Assembly (NCBI GenBank): GCA_023399465.1
Contig: JAEWPB010000047.1
Location: 1 to 21,543 of the forward strand
DNA length: 21,543 nucleotides
Reading direction: 5' to 3'
Source: Pseudomonadota bacterium
Lineage (GTDB): Bacteria; Pseudomonadota; Alphaproteobacteria; Rhizobiales; Rhizobiaceae
Of this stretch, positions 16,139 through 21,543 are shown one piece after another. A model generated the notes under the pieces. It had not been told where the DNA came from. It was given only the letters and a program-made list of their open reading frames with translations, and ran no database searches. The first letter of the stretch is position 1. Each line of letters opens with the position of its first letter. The translations under genes and the position numbers were made by a program.

Positions 16139-16602
16139 TGCGCGTGCTGCTGATGGATGCCGACATGGTCGACCGCTGGGGAGAGATGCGCCTTGCACTC
16201 TGGCCGGAAGCCTCCATTGAGGTTCATCGCAAGGAGATGAGAGACTGCCTCGCCAATCCCGACCGCTATGCCGCTTTTCTTTGTGAAGACGACGCCGGCA
16301 TCCCGAGCGGTTTTGCCGAGGTCGCGTTGCGGGCCGACTATGTCAACGGCTGCGAAACCTCGCCGGTCGCCTTTCTCGAAGGCATCTTCGTTGCACCGTC
16401 TCACCGCCGCCGCGGCGTGGCCCATGCGCTGGTGATCGCGGTCGAGCGCTGGGCGCTCAGCCGCGGCTGTCGCGAGCTTGCTTCCGATACCGGGTTTGCC
16501 AATCTCGCCAGCCAGTCGCTGCACCTGAAACTCGGTTTTGCCGAAACCGAGCGTGTCGTCTATTTCCGCAAGGAACTGCGCGAGGCGCCGAAGGAAAACT
16601 AG
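16138..16602 (+). CDS. GNAT acetyltransferase of the aminoglycoside 6'-N-acetyltransferase type I kind
   Basis: A 154-residue single-domain GNAT. The acetyl-CoA pyrophosphate loop is HRRRGVA (89-95). The segment DYVNGCETSPVAFLEGI (68-84), then CRELASD (111-117) and GFAETERVVYFRKEL (133-147), are the hallmarks of AAC(6')-I enzymes. The early ALWPEAS (20-26) also fits. Known members acetylate the 6'-amino group of aminoglycosides, but chromosomal homologues in environmental bacteria often have unknown natural substrates, so resistance should not be assumed. The ATG uses the last base of the aglA TGA (TGATG), implying translational coupling. It has no mobile-element context and the same base composition as its neighbours, so it looks native. 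Confidence 0.85.
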   Translation: MRVLLMDADMVDRWGEMRLALWPEASIEVHRKEMRDCLANPDRYAAFLCEDDAGIPSGFAEVALRADYVNGCETSPVAFLEGIFVAPSHRRRGVAHALVIAVERWALSRGCRELASDTGFANLASQSLHLKLGFAETERVVYFRKELREAPKEN

Positions 16603-16616
16603 GGCCGGTCGGCCCT
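16601..16616. terminator. Hairpin between convergent acetyltransferase and adeC genes
   Basis: AGGGCC (16601-16606), loop GGTC, GGCCCT (16611-16616), overlapping the acetyltransferase stop. It has no T run but lies in the 37-base gap between convergent genes, where a terminator is expected. Confidence 0.45.
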
Positions 16617-16639
16617 CATGGCTCAAGCCGCCGAGCGGT

Positions 16640-18334
16640 TCAGCCGATCAGCATGAACTTGTCGACATCCACCATGCCGCGGTCGGAGATCTTCAGGTGC
16701 GGGATGACCGGCAATGGCAGGAAGGCCAGTTGCAGGAACGGCTCTTCGAGCGTGGCGCCGAGCGCAACGGCCGCCTGGCGCAGATGATGCAGGGTATCGC
16801 GTACCGCCTCGTAGGGCTCGAGGCTCATCAGCCCGGCGACGGGGAGGGCGATCTCGCCCGTCACCCTGCCGTCCTCGACGACGACAAAGCCGCCGTTGAT
16901 TTCGCTCAGCCGGTTGACGGCGCGCGCCATGTCATCCTCGTTGACGCCGACGACGCAGATATTGTGGCTGTCATGGCCGACGGTCGAGGCGATGGCGCCC
17001 TTCTTCAGGCCGAACCCCTGGACGAAGCCGTTGGCGTGATTTCCGTTCTTCCCGTGCCGCTCGATCACCGCCACCTTGATGATGTCGTTGGCGAGATCGA
17101 GGTCGGTCTGGTTGCCCCTGGCGGGCAGGCGATAGCGGCGATGCTCGGTAATGATCTTGCCGGGCAGGACGCCGATGACGGAGGTTTCGCCCTCGCTCAC
17201 GGGCACGCCGAAATCGGAGGCATTGACGGGGGGTGCCTTGATGCTGTCGAGCCCGACCGGGGCGACCGGCTTTCGCGTGGCGAAGAGCGCGTCGGTGACG
17301 CGCCGGCCGGCCGCGAACACCATCTCCGCCCTGCAGGTCTCGAGGCCGTCGACGACCACGAGATCGGCCCGCCAGCCCGGGGCGACGAGGCCGCGGTCGC
17401 GAAGCCCGAAGGCGCGGGCAGCCGAAATCGAGGCGGCGCGATAGACGGCGATCGGATCGGCGCCCTGGGCGATGGCGGTGCGGATCATGTGGTCGAGATG
17501 GCCCTGCTCGGCGATGTCGAGCGGATTGCGGTCGTCGGTGCAGAGCGCGATGAACGGCGACAGCCGTTCGGTGATGACAGGCATCAGCGCTGCCAGGTCC
17601 TTCGACACCGAGCCCTCGCGAATGAGGATGTGCATCCCCTTGCGGATCTTCTCCAGCGCTTCCTCAGCGCTTGTGCATTCGTGATCGGTGCGGATGCCTG
17701 CAGACAGGTAGCCGTTCAGGTCGTAGCCGGACAGAAGCGGCGCATGGCCGTCGATATGCCCGTCCTGGAAGGCGGCGAGCTTCGCGAGGCAGACAGGGTC
17801 CTTGTGCACCACGCCGGGAAAATTCATGAACTCGGCGAGACCGATCACCTTCGGGTGGTTCCTGAACGGCAGCAGCTTCTCGATCGGCAGGTCGGCGCCC
17901 GACGTTTCGAGATGGGTGGCGGGCACGCAGCTCGATAGCTGGACGCGGATGTCCATGACGGTCTCGAGCGCCGAATCGAGGAAGTAACGGATGCCCTCGG
18001 TGCCCAGAACGTTGGCGATCTCGTGCGGGTCGCAGATCACCGTCGTCACCCCGTAGGGCAGGACGCAGCGGTCGAACTCGTGCGGGGTAACAAGCGAGGA
18101 TTCGATGTGGAGATGGGTATCGATTAAGCCCGGAACGACGATGCGCCCGGTGATATCGATGACCTCGCGGCCCTCGTAGTCGCCGCAGGTGCCGACGATG
18201 CGGTCGCCGCAAATCGCTATGTCGGAGGCGACCAGTTCGCCGGTGACGAGATCGTAGAAACTGCCGCCCTTGAGGACGATATCGGCCGGCACGCGGCCCG
18301 TGCCCTGGTCAATGAGACTTTCGAGTTTCTGCAT
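16640..18334 (-). CDS. adeC: Adenine deaminase
   Basis: Converts adenine to hypoxanthine and ammonia, feeding purine salvage or, via xanthine dehydrogenase, catabolism. The 564-residue protein has the AdeC-type amidohydrolase layout: PGLIDTHLHIESS (68-80) with metal ligands H74 and H76, CDPHEIANV (101-109), AEFMNFPGV (167-175), DGHAP (195-199) and TDDRNP (266-271) with the catalytic Asp region, followed by the C-terminal adenine-deaminase domain containing GHDSHN. Length matches bacterial AdeC (about 560-590). GGAG at 18340-18343 supports the start. The aminotransferase lies upstream on the same strand, but a strong hairpin at 18473-18495 separates them, so adeC probably has its own promoter in 18335-18470. 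Confidence 0.94.
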   Translation of the reverse strand: MQKLESLIDQGTGRVPADIVLKGGSFYDLVTGELVASDIAICGDRIVGTCGDYEGREVIDITGRIVVPGLIDTHLHIESSLVTPHEFDRCVLPYGVTTVICDPHEIANVLGTEGIRYFLDSALETVMDIRVQLSSCVPATHLETSGADLPIEKLLPFRNHPKVIGLAEFMNFPGVVHKDPVCLAKLAAFQDGHIDGHAPLLSGYDLNGYLSAGIRTDHECTSAEEALEKIRKGMHILIREGSVSKDLAALMPVITERLSPFIALCTDDRNPLDIAEQGHLDHMIRTAIAQGADPIAVYRAASISAARAFGLRDRGLVAPGWRADLVVVDGLETCRAEMVFAAGRRVTDALFATRKPVAPVGLDSIKAPPVNASDFGVPVSEGETSVIGVLPGKIITEHRRYRLPARGNQTDLDLANDIIKVAVIERHGKNGNHANGFVQGFGLKKGAIASTVGHDSHNICVVGVNEDDMARAVNRLSEINGGFVVVEDGRVTGEIALPVAGLMSLEPYEAVRDTLHHLRQAAVALGATLEEPFLQLAFLPLPVIPHLKISDRGMVDVDKFMLIG

Positions 18335-18353
18335 GATCGCTCCAACACTAATC

Positions 18354-18360
18354 GGACCAG
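18354..18360 (-). promoter_or_regulatory. CTGGTCC element close to adeC
   Basis: On the minus strand CTGGTCC lies about 20 bases before the adeC ATG. It is the same as the core of the paired CTGGTCCAG/TTGGTCCAG elements in front of the RutR-like regulator gene. A seven-base match may be chance; if real, it would put adeC under the same regulator. Confidence 0.25.
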
Positions 18361-18472
18361 TTTAACCGTCAGCCGGAGGTGCGTAAATGAAGTTGGCAAC
18401 GCATCCCACAGGCTTGAGACGGGGCAAGCCAACTTCGGCTCGCCTTCACGGGTCGCGTGCATATCAACTGAA

Positions 18473-18495
18473 TGAGGCGGCCAATGGCCGCCTCA
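18473..18495 (-). terminator. Terminator hairpin after the aminotransferase gene
   Basis: TGAGGCGGCC (18473-18482), loop AAT, GGCCGCCTCA (18486-18495): a perfect 10-bp GC-rich stem, starting 43 bases past the aminotransferase stop on the minus strand and followed by TTCAGTTGAT. The T content is modest, but stem strength and position suggest a terminator. Confidence 0.6.
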
Positions 18496-18537
18496 AGCGA
18501 AATCGACGGACGCGCCGGATGCCCGGCAAAGTCGGCC

Positions 18538-19866
18538 TCAGATATTGTCCATAAGCACTTCGCGCAGCTTGCCGAACAGTTCGTCGATCTGCTGCTTCTC
18601 GATGATCAGCGGCGGCGACAGCGCGATGATGTCGCCGGTGGTGCGGATCAGCAGTCCCTTCTCATAGGCCTTGAGGAAGGCGGAGAAGGCGCGCTTGGTC
18701 GGCTCGCCGGCAATCGGCTCGAGTTCGATTGCGCCGATCAGGCCGACATTGCGGATGTCGATGACATGCGGGCAGTCCTTGAGCGAATGGAGCGCGTCTT
18801 CCCAGTAGGAGGCAAGCTCGGCGGCGCGGGTCAGCAGGCCCTCTTCCTTGTAGGTGTCGAGCGTGCCGAGTGCGGCGGCCGACGCGATCGGGTTGCCCGA
18901 ATAGGTGTAGCCGTGGAAGAACTCGATCATGTGCTCCGGACCGTTCATGAACGCGTCATGGATCTCGGAGGTGACGAACACCGCGCCCATCGGGATGACG
19001 CCGTTGGTCAGGCCCTTGGCGGTGGTGATGATGTCCGGCTTGACGTCGAAATACTGGGCCGCGAACGGGGTGCCGAGACGGCCGAAACCGGTGATGACTT
19101 CATCGAAGATCAGCAGGATGCCGTGCTTGGTGCAGATGTCGCGCAGGCGCTTCAGATAGCCCTGCGGCGGGATCAGGACGCCTGTCGAGCCGGCGACCGG
19201 TTCGACGATCACGGCCGCGACGGTCGAGGCGTCATGCAGCGTGACGATGCGCTCCAGTTCGTCGGCCAAATCCCCGCCGTGCTCCGGTACGCCGCGCGTG
19301 AACGCGTTCTTTGCCGGCAGGTGCGTGTGCGGCATATGGTCGACGCCGGTGAGCAACGTGCCGAACATCTTGCGGTTGGTGACGATGCCGCCGACCGAGA
19401 TGCCGCCGAAATTGACGCCGTGATAGCCGCGCTCGCGGCCGATGAGCCTGGTGCGCGAGCCGTCGCCTTTCGCGCGGTGATAGGCGATCGCCATCTTCAG
19501 CGCCGTTTCGACGGATTCGGAGCCGGAATTGGTGAAGAAGACGTGGTTCATGCCCTCGGGCGCGACGTCGACCAGCCGGTTGGCGAGTTCGAAGACGATC
19601 GGATGGCCCATCTGGAAGGCCGGCGCATAGTCGAGCTCTGCGACCTGGCGCTGTACCGCCTCGGTGATCTTCGGCCGGCAATGCCCGGCATTGACGCACC
19701 ACAGGCCCGCAGTGCCGTCGAGGATCTCGCGGCCGTCGGTCGTGCGGTAGTGCATGTCCTTGGCAGACGCCAGCATGCGCGGCGCCTGCTTGAACTGCCT
19801 GTTGGAGGTGAACGGCATCCAAAATGCGGAAAGATCGTTCGGCGCGACATTGAGCCGGTTCGACAT
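18538..19866 (-). CDS. Omega-amino acid:pyruvate aminotransferase (beta-alanine transaminase)
   Basis: A 442-residue class III PLP aminotransferase, the usual length. It begins with LSAFWMPFTSNRQFKQAPR (12-30), a hallmark of beta-alanine/omega-amino acid:pyruvate transaminases. DGTAGLWCVNAGH (50-62), the phosphate-cup GSES (115-118), Y148, the PLP-nitrogen D255 (IFDEVITGFGR) and Schiff-base K284 (TAKGLTNG) are all present. The likely reaction is beta-alanine plus pyruvate to malonate semialdehyde plus alanine; other omega-amines are possible. GGGGAAG ahead of the ATG at 19866 fixes the start. The frame stays open to 20220, but that stretch overlaps the divergent regulator gene and is not credible protein. 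A RutR-like operator lies about 76 bases upstream. Confidence 0.88.
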   Translation of the reverse strand: MSNRLNVAPNDLSAFWMPFTSNRQFKQAPRMLASAKDMHYRTTDGREILDGTAGLWCVNAGHCRPKITEAVQRQVAELDYAPAFQMGHPIVFELANRLVDVAPEGMNHVFFTNSGSESVETALKMAIAYHRAKGDGSRTRLIGRERGYHGVNFGGISVGGIVTNRKMFGTLLTGVDHMPHTHLPAKNAFTRGVPEHGGDLADELERIVTLHDASTVAAVIVEPVAGSTGVLIPPQGYLKRLRDICTKHGILLIFDEVITGFGRLGTPFAAQYFDVKPDIITTAKGLTNGVIPMGAVFVTSEIHDAFMNGPEHMIEFFHGYTYSGNPIASAAALGTLDTYKEEGLLTRAAELASYWEDALHSLKDCPHVIDIRNVGLIGAIELEPIAGEPTKRAFSAFLKAYEKGLLIRTTGDIIALSPPLIIEKQQIDELFGKLREVLMDNI

Positions 19867-19941
19867 GACCAAGCTTCCCCTTTTTCGTGTTCCCTTTTCG
19901 GCCAACGCTTGGTGTGTCGGACGCAGTCGTGCTACGCATTT

Positions 19942-19957
19942 TTGACCGATTGGACAA
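19942..19957. promoter_or_regulatory. RutR-like operator
   Basis: TTGACCGATTGGACAA matches 12 of the 14 fixed positions of the E. coli RutR box TTGACCA-NN-TGGTCAA. It lies in the divergent region between the aminotransferase and the RutR-like gene, 76 bases before the aminotransferase ATG. The consensus is established for E. coli; its use by this homologue is inferred. Confidence 0.6.
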
Positions 19958-19965
19958 ACGTTAGC

Positions 19966-19982
19966 ACCGCCACCATGGCGGT
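19966..19982. promoter_or_regulatory. Inverted repeat in the divergent control region
   Basis: ACCGCC (19966-19971), loop ACCAT, GGCGGT (19977-19982): a perfect 6-bp dyad just beside the RutR-like operator. It may be a second operator or a leader hairpin for the regulator mRNA; I cannot tell which. Confidence 0.3.
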
Positions 19983-20039
19983 CAAGGACATAGTAGGGGA
20001 AATGGCGCAGCATCCTCGCGCTCCACACGCGATGAGCAA

Positions 20040-20061
20040 CTGGTCCAGTCAATTGGTCCAG
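20040..20061. promoter_or_regulatory. Paired palindromic elements before the TetR gene
   Basis: CTGGTCCAG (20040-20048) is a 9-bp palindrome, and TTGGTCCAG (20053-20061) is a near copy 13 bases on. TGGTCCA resembles the TGGTCAA half of the RutR box. The pair ends 13 bases before the ATG and touches the ribosome site AGAGGG (20063-20068), so binding here would block expression of the regulator itself. Confidence 0.45.
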
Positions 20062-20074
20062 CAGAGGGTTCGCC

Positions 20075-20713
20075 ATGGACGCTGAAACGCCCGTCCGTCG
20101 CCGCCGCACGCGCATCCAGACGGAGAAGCGCGAACTGATCCTCGATGCCGCGCTCGACGTCTTCTCGCAGCACGGCTTCCGCGGTGCGACCATCGACCAG
20201 ATTGCCGAAGCGGCCGGCATGTCGAAGCCGAACCTTCTCTACTACTTCCGCTCCAAGGAGGCGATGTTCACGACGCTGATCGAGCGCCTGCTGCAAACAT
20301 GGCTCGCCCCTTTGCGCGAACTCGACGACATCGGCGACCCGATTGGCGAACTGCGCTCCTATATCCGCCGCAAGCTCGAAATGGCACGCGACTACCCCCG
20401 CGAAAGCCGCCTCTTCGCCAACGAGATCCTGCAGGGTGCCCCCCGCATCCAACATCTGATCGAGGGCGAACTGAAGCCACTCGTCGACGAAAAGGCCGCC
20501 CTCATCAAGGGCTGGATGAAAGCCGGCAAGATTGCGAAGACCGACCCCTGGCACCTTATCTTCTCGATCTGGGCGACCACGCAGCACTACGCCGATTTCG
20601 ACGTCCAGGTCCGCGCGGTGCTGGGCCCGGATCGCGGCGGCGACGGCCGCTTCGAGGATGCCGCGCGCTATCTGGAGCAGTTGTTTTTGGAGGGGCTGCG
20701 GCCGAAGGGGTGA
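20075..20713 (+). CDS. rutR: RutR-like TetR-family transcriptional regulator
   Basis: A 212-residue TetR-family repressor. The N-terminal DNA-binding domain (about 18-65) includes ILDAALDVFSQHGFRGATI and the recognition helix MSKPNLLYYFRSKEAMF. The C-terminal ligand domain strongly resembles E. coli RutR, with WLAPL (76-80), IRRKLEMARDYPRESRLFANE, DEKAALIKGWMKAGK (138-152) and HLIFSIWATTQHYADF (160-175). RutR binds uracil or thymine and controls pyrimidine breakdown and related genes. Here the gene is divergent from a beta-alanine-type aminotransferase, which would act at the end of reductive pyrimidine catabolism, supporting a similar sensing role. AGAGGG (20063-20068) fixes the start. The rest of the pathway (preTA, hydA, beta-ureidopropionase) is not in the window. 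The gene symbol is by similarity. Confidence 0.88.
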   Translation: MDAETPVRRRRTRIQTEKRELILDAALDVFSQHGFRGATIDQIAEAAGMSKPNLLYYFRSKEAMFTTLIERLLQTWLAPLRELDDIGDPIGELRSYIRRKLEMARDYPRESRLFANEILQGAPRIQHLIEGELKPLVDEKAALIKGWMKAGKIAKTDPWHLIFSIWATTQHYADFDVQVRAVLGPDRGGDGRFEDAARYLEQLFLEGLRPKG

Positions 20714-20722
20714 CCCGCGACC

Positions 20723-21013
20723 TCAGGCAGCATGCGTATCGAGTTTTTCGATAGCCGAGTAGTCCGCCTCGGCCAGAGCTTTCGAGAGATCATGGCTGTC
20801 CTGAAGCCGCATCCAGAACACGGCCGACATCCCCAATGCCTTCTCGAGCCGGATCGCAGTGTCCGCCGTGATCGACCTTTGTCCCTTGATGACGCCCGTG
20901 ATTCGATTGGCGGGCACGCCCATTTGACGCGCGAGTGCGCGCGCCGAAAGCTGCATGGGCAGCAGGAATTCCTCGTTGAGCATTTCGCCGGGATGTGCCG
21001 TGATGCGCGCCAT
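20723..21013 (-). CDS. higA: HigA-family antitoxin
   Basis: A 96-residue XRE-type DNA-binding antitoxin. It opens with the HigA signature HPGEMLNEEFLLPMQLS (7-23), then a helix-turn-helix at about 24-60 (LARQMGVPANRITGVIKGQRSIT), and ends with the conserved LGMSAVFWMRLQDSHDL (60-76). It should neutralise the adjacent toxin and repress the pair. It starts 11 bases after the toxin stop, with GGAG (from ACGGAG) as ribosome site in that gap. The stop lies 9 bases from the end of the convergent regulator gene with no terminator between, so the two transcripts probably overlap at their ends. Confidence 0.94.
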   Translation of the reverse strand: MARITAHPGEMLNEEFLLPMQLSARALARQMGVPANRITGVIKGQRSITADTAIRLEKALGMSAVFWMRLQDSHDLSKALAEADYSAIEKLDTHAA

Positions 21014-21024
21014 ACCAAACTCCG

Positions 21025-21306
21025 TCAGTGATAATCGACGATGCAGACATCGAAGGCGTCGTCACCTTCCCAGCGAAAACACAAGCGATACTGGTCGTTG
21101 ATCCTGATGCTCCACTGCCCCTCACGGTCACCTCGCAGCCGTTCCAGCCGATTGCCCGGCGGCACCGCGAGATCAGAGATGCCCGCTACGTTGTTGAGCT
21201 GATCCAGTTTGCGAAGGGCGACCTTTTCAATCGTTCGCCAATTCCGATGGCAGATTCCATCATGAAACAAGGCTTCCGTATGCTTGTCATCGAAGCTTCT
21301 GATCAT
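21025..21306 (-). CDS. higB: HigB/RelE-family toxin
   Basis: A 93-residue toxin of the RelE superfamily, HigB short form, which cleaves mRNA on the ribosome. Recognisable segments are MIRSFDDKHTEALF at the start, RKLDQLNNVAGISDLAVPPGNRLERLRGD (32-60), and WSIRINDQYRLCFRW (65-79), ending IVDYH. All family blocks are present, so it should be active. The toxin-first order (higB then higA) is the inverted arrangement typical of HigBA systems. The gene begins 41 bases after the end of the co-directional transporter gene. An inverted repeat at its start codon may be the HigA operator. Confidence 0.93.
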   Translation of the reverse strand: MIRSFDDKHTEALFHDGICHRNWRTIEKVALRKLDQLNNVAGISDLAVPPGNRLERLRGDREGQWSIRINDQYRLCFRWEGDDAFDVCIVDYH

Positions 21307-21324
21307 GTTACGCCAAACATAACA
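21306..21324. promoter_or_regulatory. Candidate HigA operator at the higB start
   Basis: TGTTA (21306-21310) and TAACA (21320-21324) form a dyad around nine bases, with an extra G:C pair inside. It overlaps the first base of higB. HigA antitoxins bind palindromes in their own promoter, so this position fits autoregulation. TTGAAG and TTATGT, 16 bases apart on the minus strand, are a weak promoter candidate there. Confidence 0.4.
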
Positions 21325-21347
21325 GCTCCGATCGCCATCTTCAACCG

Positions 21348-21543
21348 TCAGCGATCCGGCGCCATTGCCAGCACCACCAGCGCAGCCATCGTCACCAACG
21401 CACCGGCCGCCACCGCGCCGCTCGCCCAGCCATGGCCGAGCAGGCCCTCGTAGACAATGATGAAGGACGGCGTGAGATAGGTGTAGGCCATCACCTTGGC
21501 AGCCGGCAGGCGCATTGCGCCGAACTGGACGAGGAACGTCGTG
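21348..21543 (-). CDS. DMT/EamA family transporter, C-terminal fragment
   Basis: The last 64 codons of a membrane protein whose start is beyond the right edge of the window. The translation reads TTFLVQFGAMRLPAAKVMAY, then YLTPSFIIVYEGLLGHG, then a final hydrophobic helix AAGALVTMAALVVLAMA and the end APDR. The pattern of two closing helices with a TYLTPxF motif between them is typical of the last part of EamA-domain drug/metabolite transporters. Substrate is unknown. It is co-directional with higBA and only 41 bases ahead of higB, so read-through into the toxin genes is possible. Confidence 0.75.
   Translation of the reverse strand, partial: TTFLVQFGAMRLPAAKVMAYTYLTPSFIIVYEGLLGHGWASGAVAAGALVTMAALVVLAMAPDR

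Noticed and set aside
16538..17938. Long open frame (466 codons) antisense to adeC
   Set aside because: Opposite to a clear adenine deaminase and without domain features.
18335..18470. Purine riboswitch in the adeC leader
   Set aside because: The space is short and I see neither the conserved junction bases nor the loop-loop pairing of a purine aptamer.
18472..20085. Long open frame (537 codons) antisense to the aminotransferase
   Set aside because: The opposite strand encodes a complete class III aminotransferase, and this translation has no recognisable motif.
19867..20220. N-terminal extension of the aminotransferase to 560 residues
   Set aside because: It overlaps the regulator gene on the other strand and the operators, while the internal ATG at 19866 has a good ribosome site and the family's N-terminus.
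1..21543. tRNA, rRNA, CRISPR, insertion sequence or prophage
   Set aside because: Scanning by eye showed no cloverleaf ends, regular spacer-repeat arrays, transposase or integrase motifs, or terminal inverted repeats.

Overview
The window is ordinary chromosomal DNA from a high-GC alphaproteobacterium, most likely a member of the Rhizobiaceae (Rhizobium/Ensifer/Shinella-like). This rests on the 3-hydroxybutyrate dehydrogenase gene sitting next to xdhA, a BacA-type SbmA homologue, an AglA-type GH13 alpha-glucosidase, a KdgK-like sugar kinase, and the GC-rich codon use throughout. I see no rRNA, tRNA, CRISPR array, insertion sequence, integrase or phage gene. Genes are dense and gaps short; only the bdhA-glpK gap slightly exceeds 300 bases.

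Layout. 1-1042 (minus): start of xdhA (cut by the window edge) behind bdhA. 1043-1361: divergent control region with an 11-bp-periodic repeat array. 1362-2855 (plus): glycerol kinase glpK. 2948-4587 (plus): a DGPF/YCII-family protein and an overlapping ECF42-type sigma factor with a long C-terminal extension. 4803-7959 (plus): luciferase-like flavin oxidoreductase, a type I methionine aminopeptidase and a YbfB/YjiJ-type MFS permease. 8134-9390 (plus): bacA, convergent with an exported polysaccharide deacetylase (9425-10423, minus) across strong hairpins. 10553-13364 (plus): an NnrU-family membrane protein, a YfgM-like TPR protein and the ribosome-assembly GTPase der. 13413-14309 (minus): KdgK-like kinase, divergent from aglA (14489-16138) and a coupled AAC(6')-I-like acetyltransferase. 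16640-19866 (minus): adenine deaminase adeC and an omega-amino acid:pyruvate aminotransferase. 20075-20713 (plus): a RutR-like TetR regulator. 20723-21306 (minus): a HigBA toxin-antitoxin pair. 21348-21543 (minus): the C-terminal end of a DMT/EamA transporter.

How the genes fit together. Several genes serve storage-carbon and nucleobase catabolism: bdhA (polyhydroxybutyrate breakdown), xdhA (hypoxanthine/xanthine oxidation), adeC (adenine to hypoxanthine) and the aminotransferase (beta-alanine to malonate semialdehyde, the end of reductive pyrimidine breakdown), the last lying opposite a regulator whose E. coli relative senses uracil and thymine. Candidate operators for that regulator are visible in the divergent region, and a partial copy lies just upstream of adeC. 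The DGPF/ECF pair is a self-contained regulatory unit without an anti-sigma gene. No wholly new system is evident; the most useful leads are the RutR-like operators, the DeoR-type repeat array at glpK, the candidate ECF42 autoregulatory promoter and a polysaccharide deacetylase with altered metal-site motifs.
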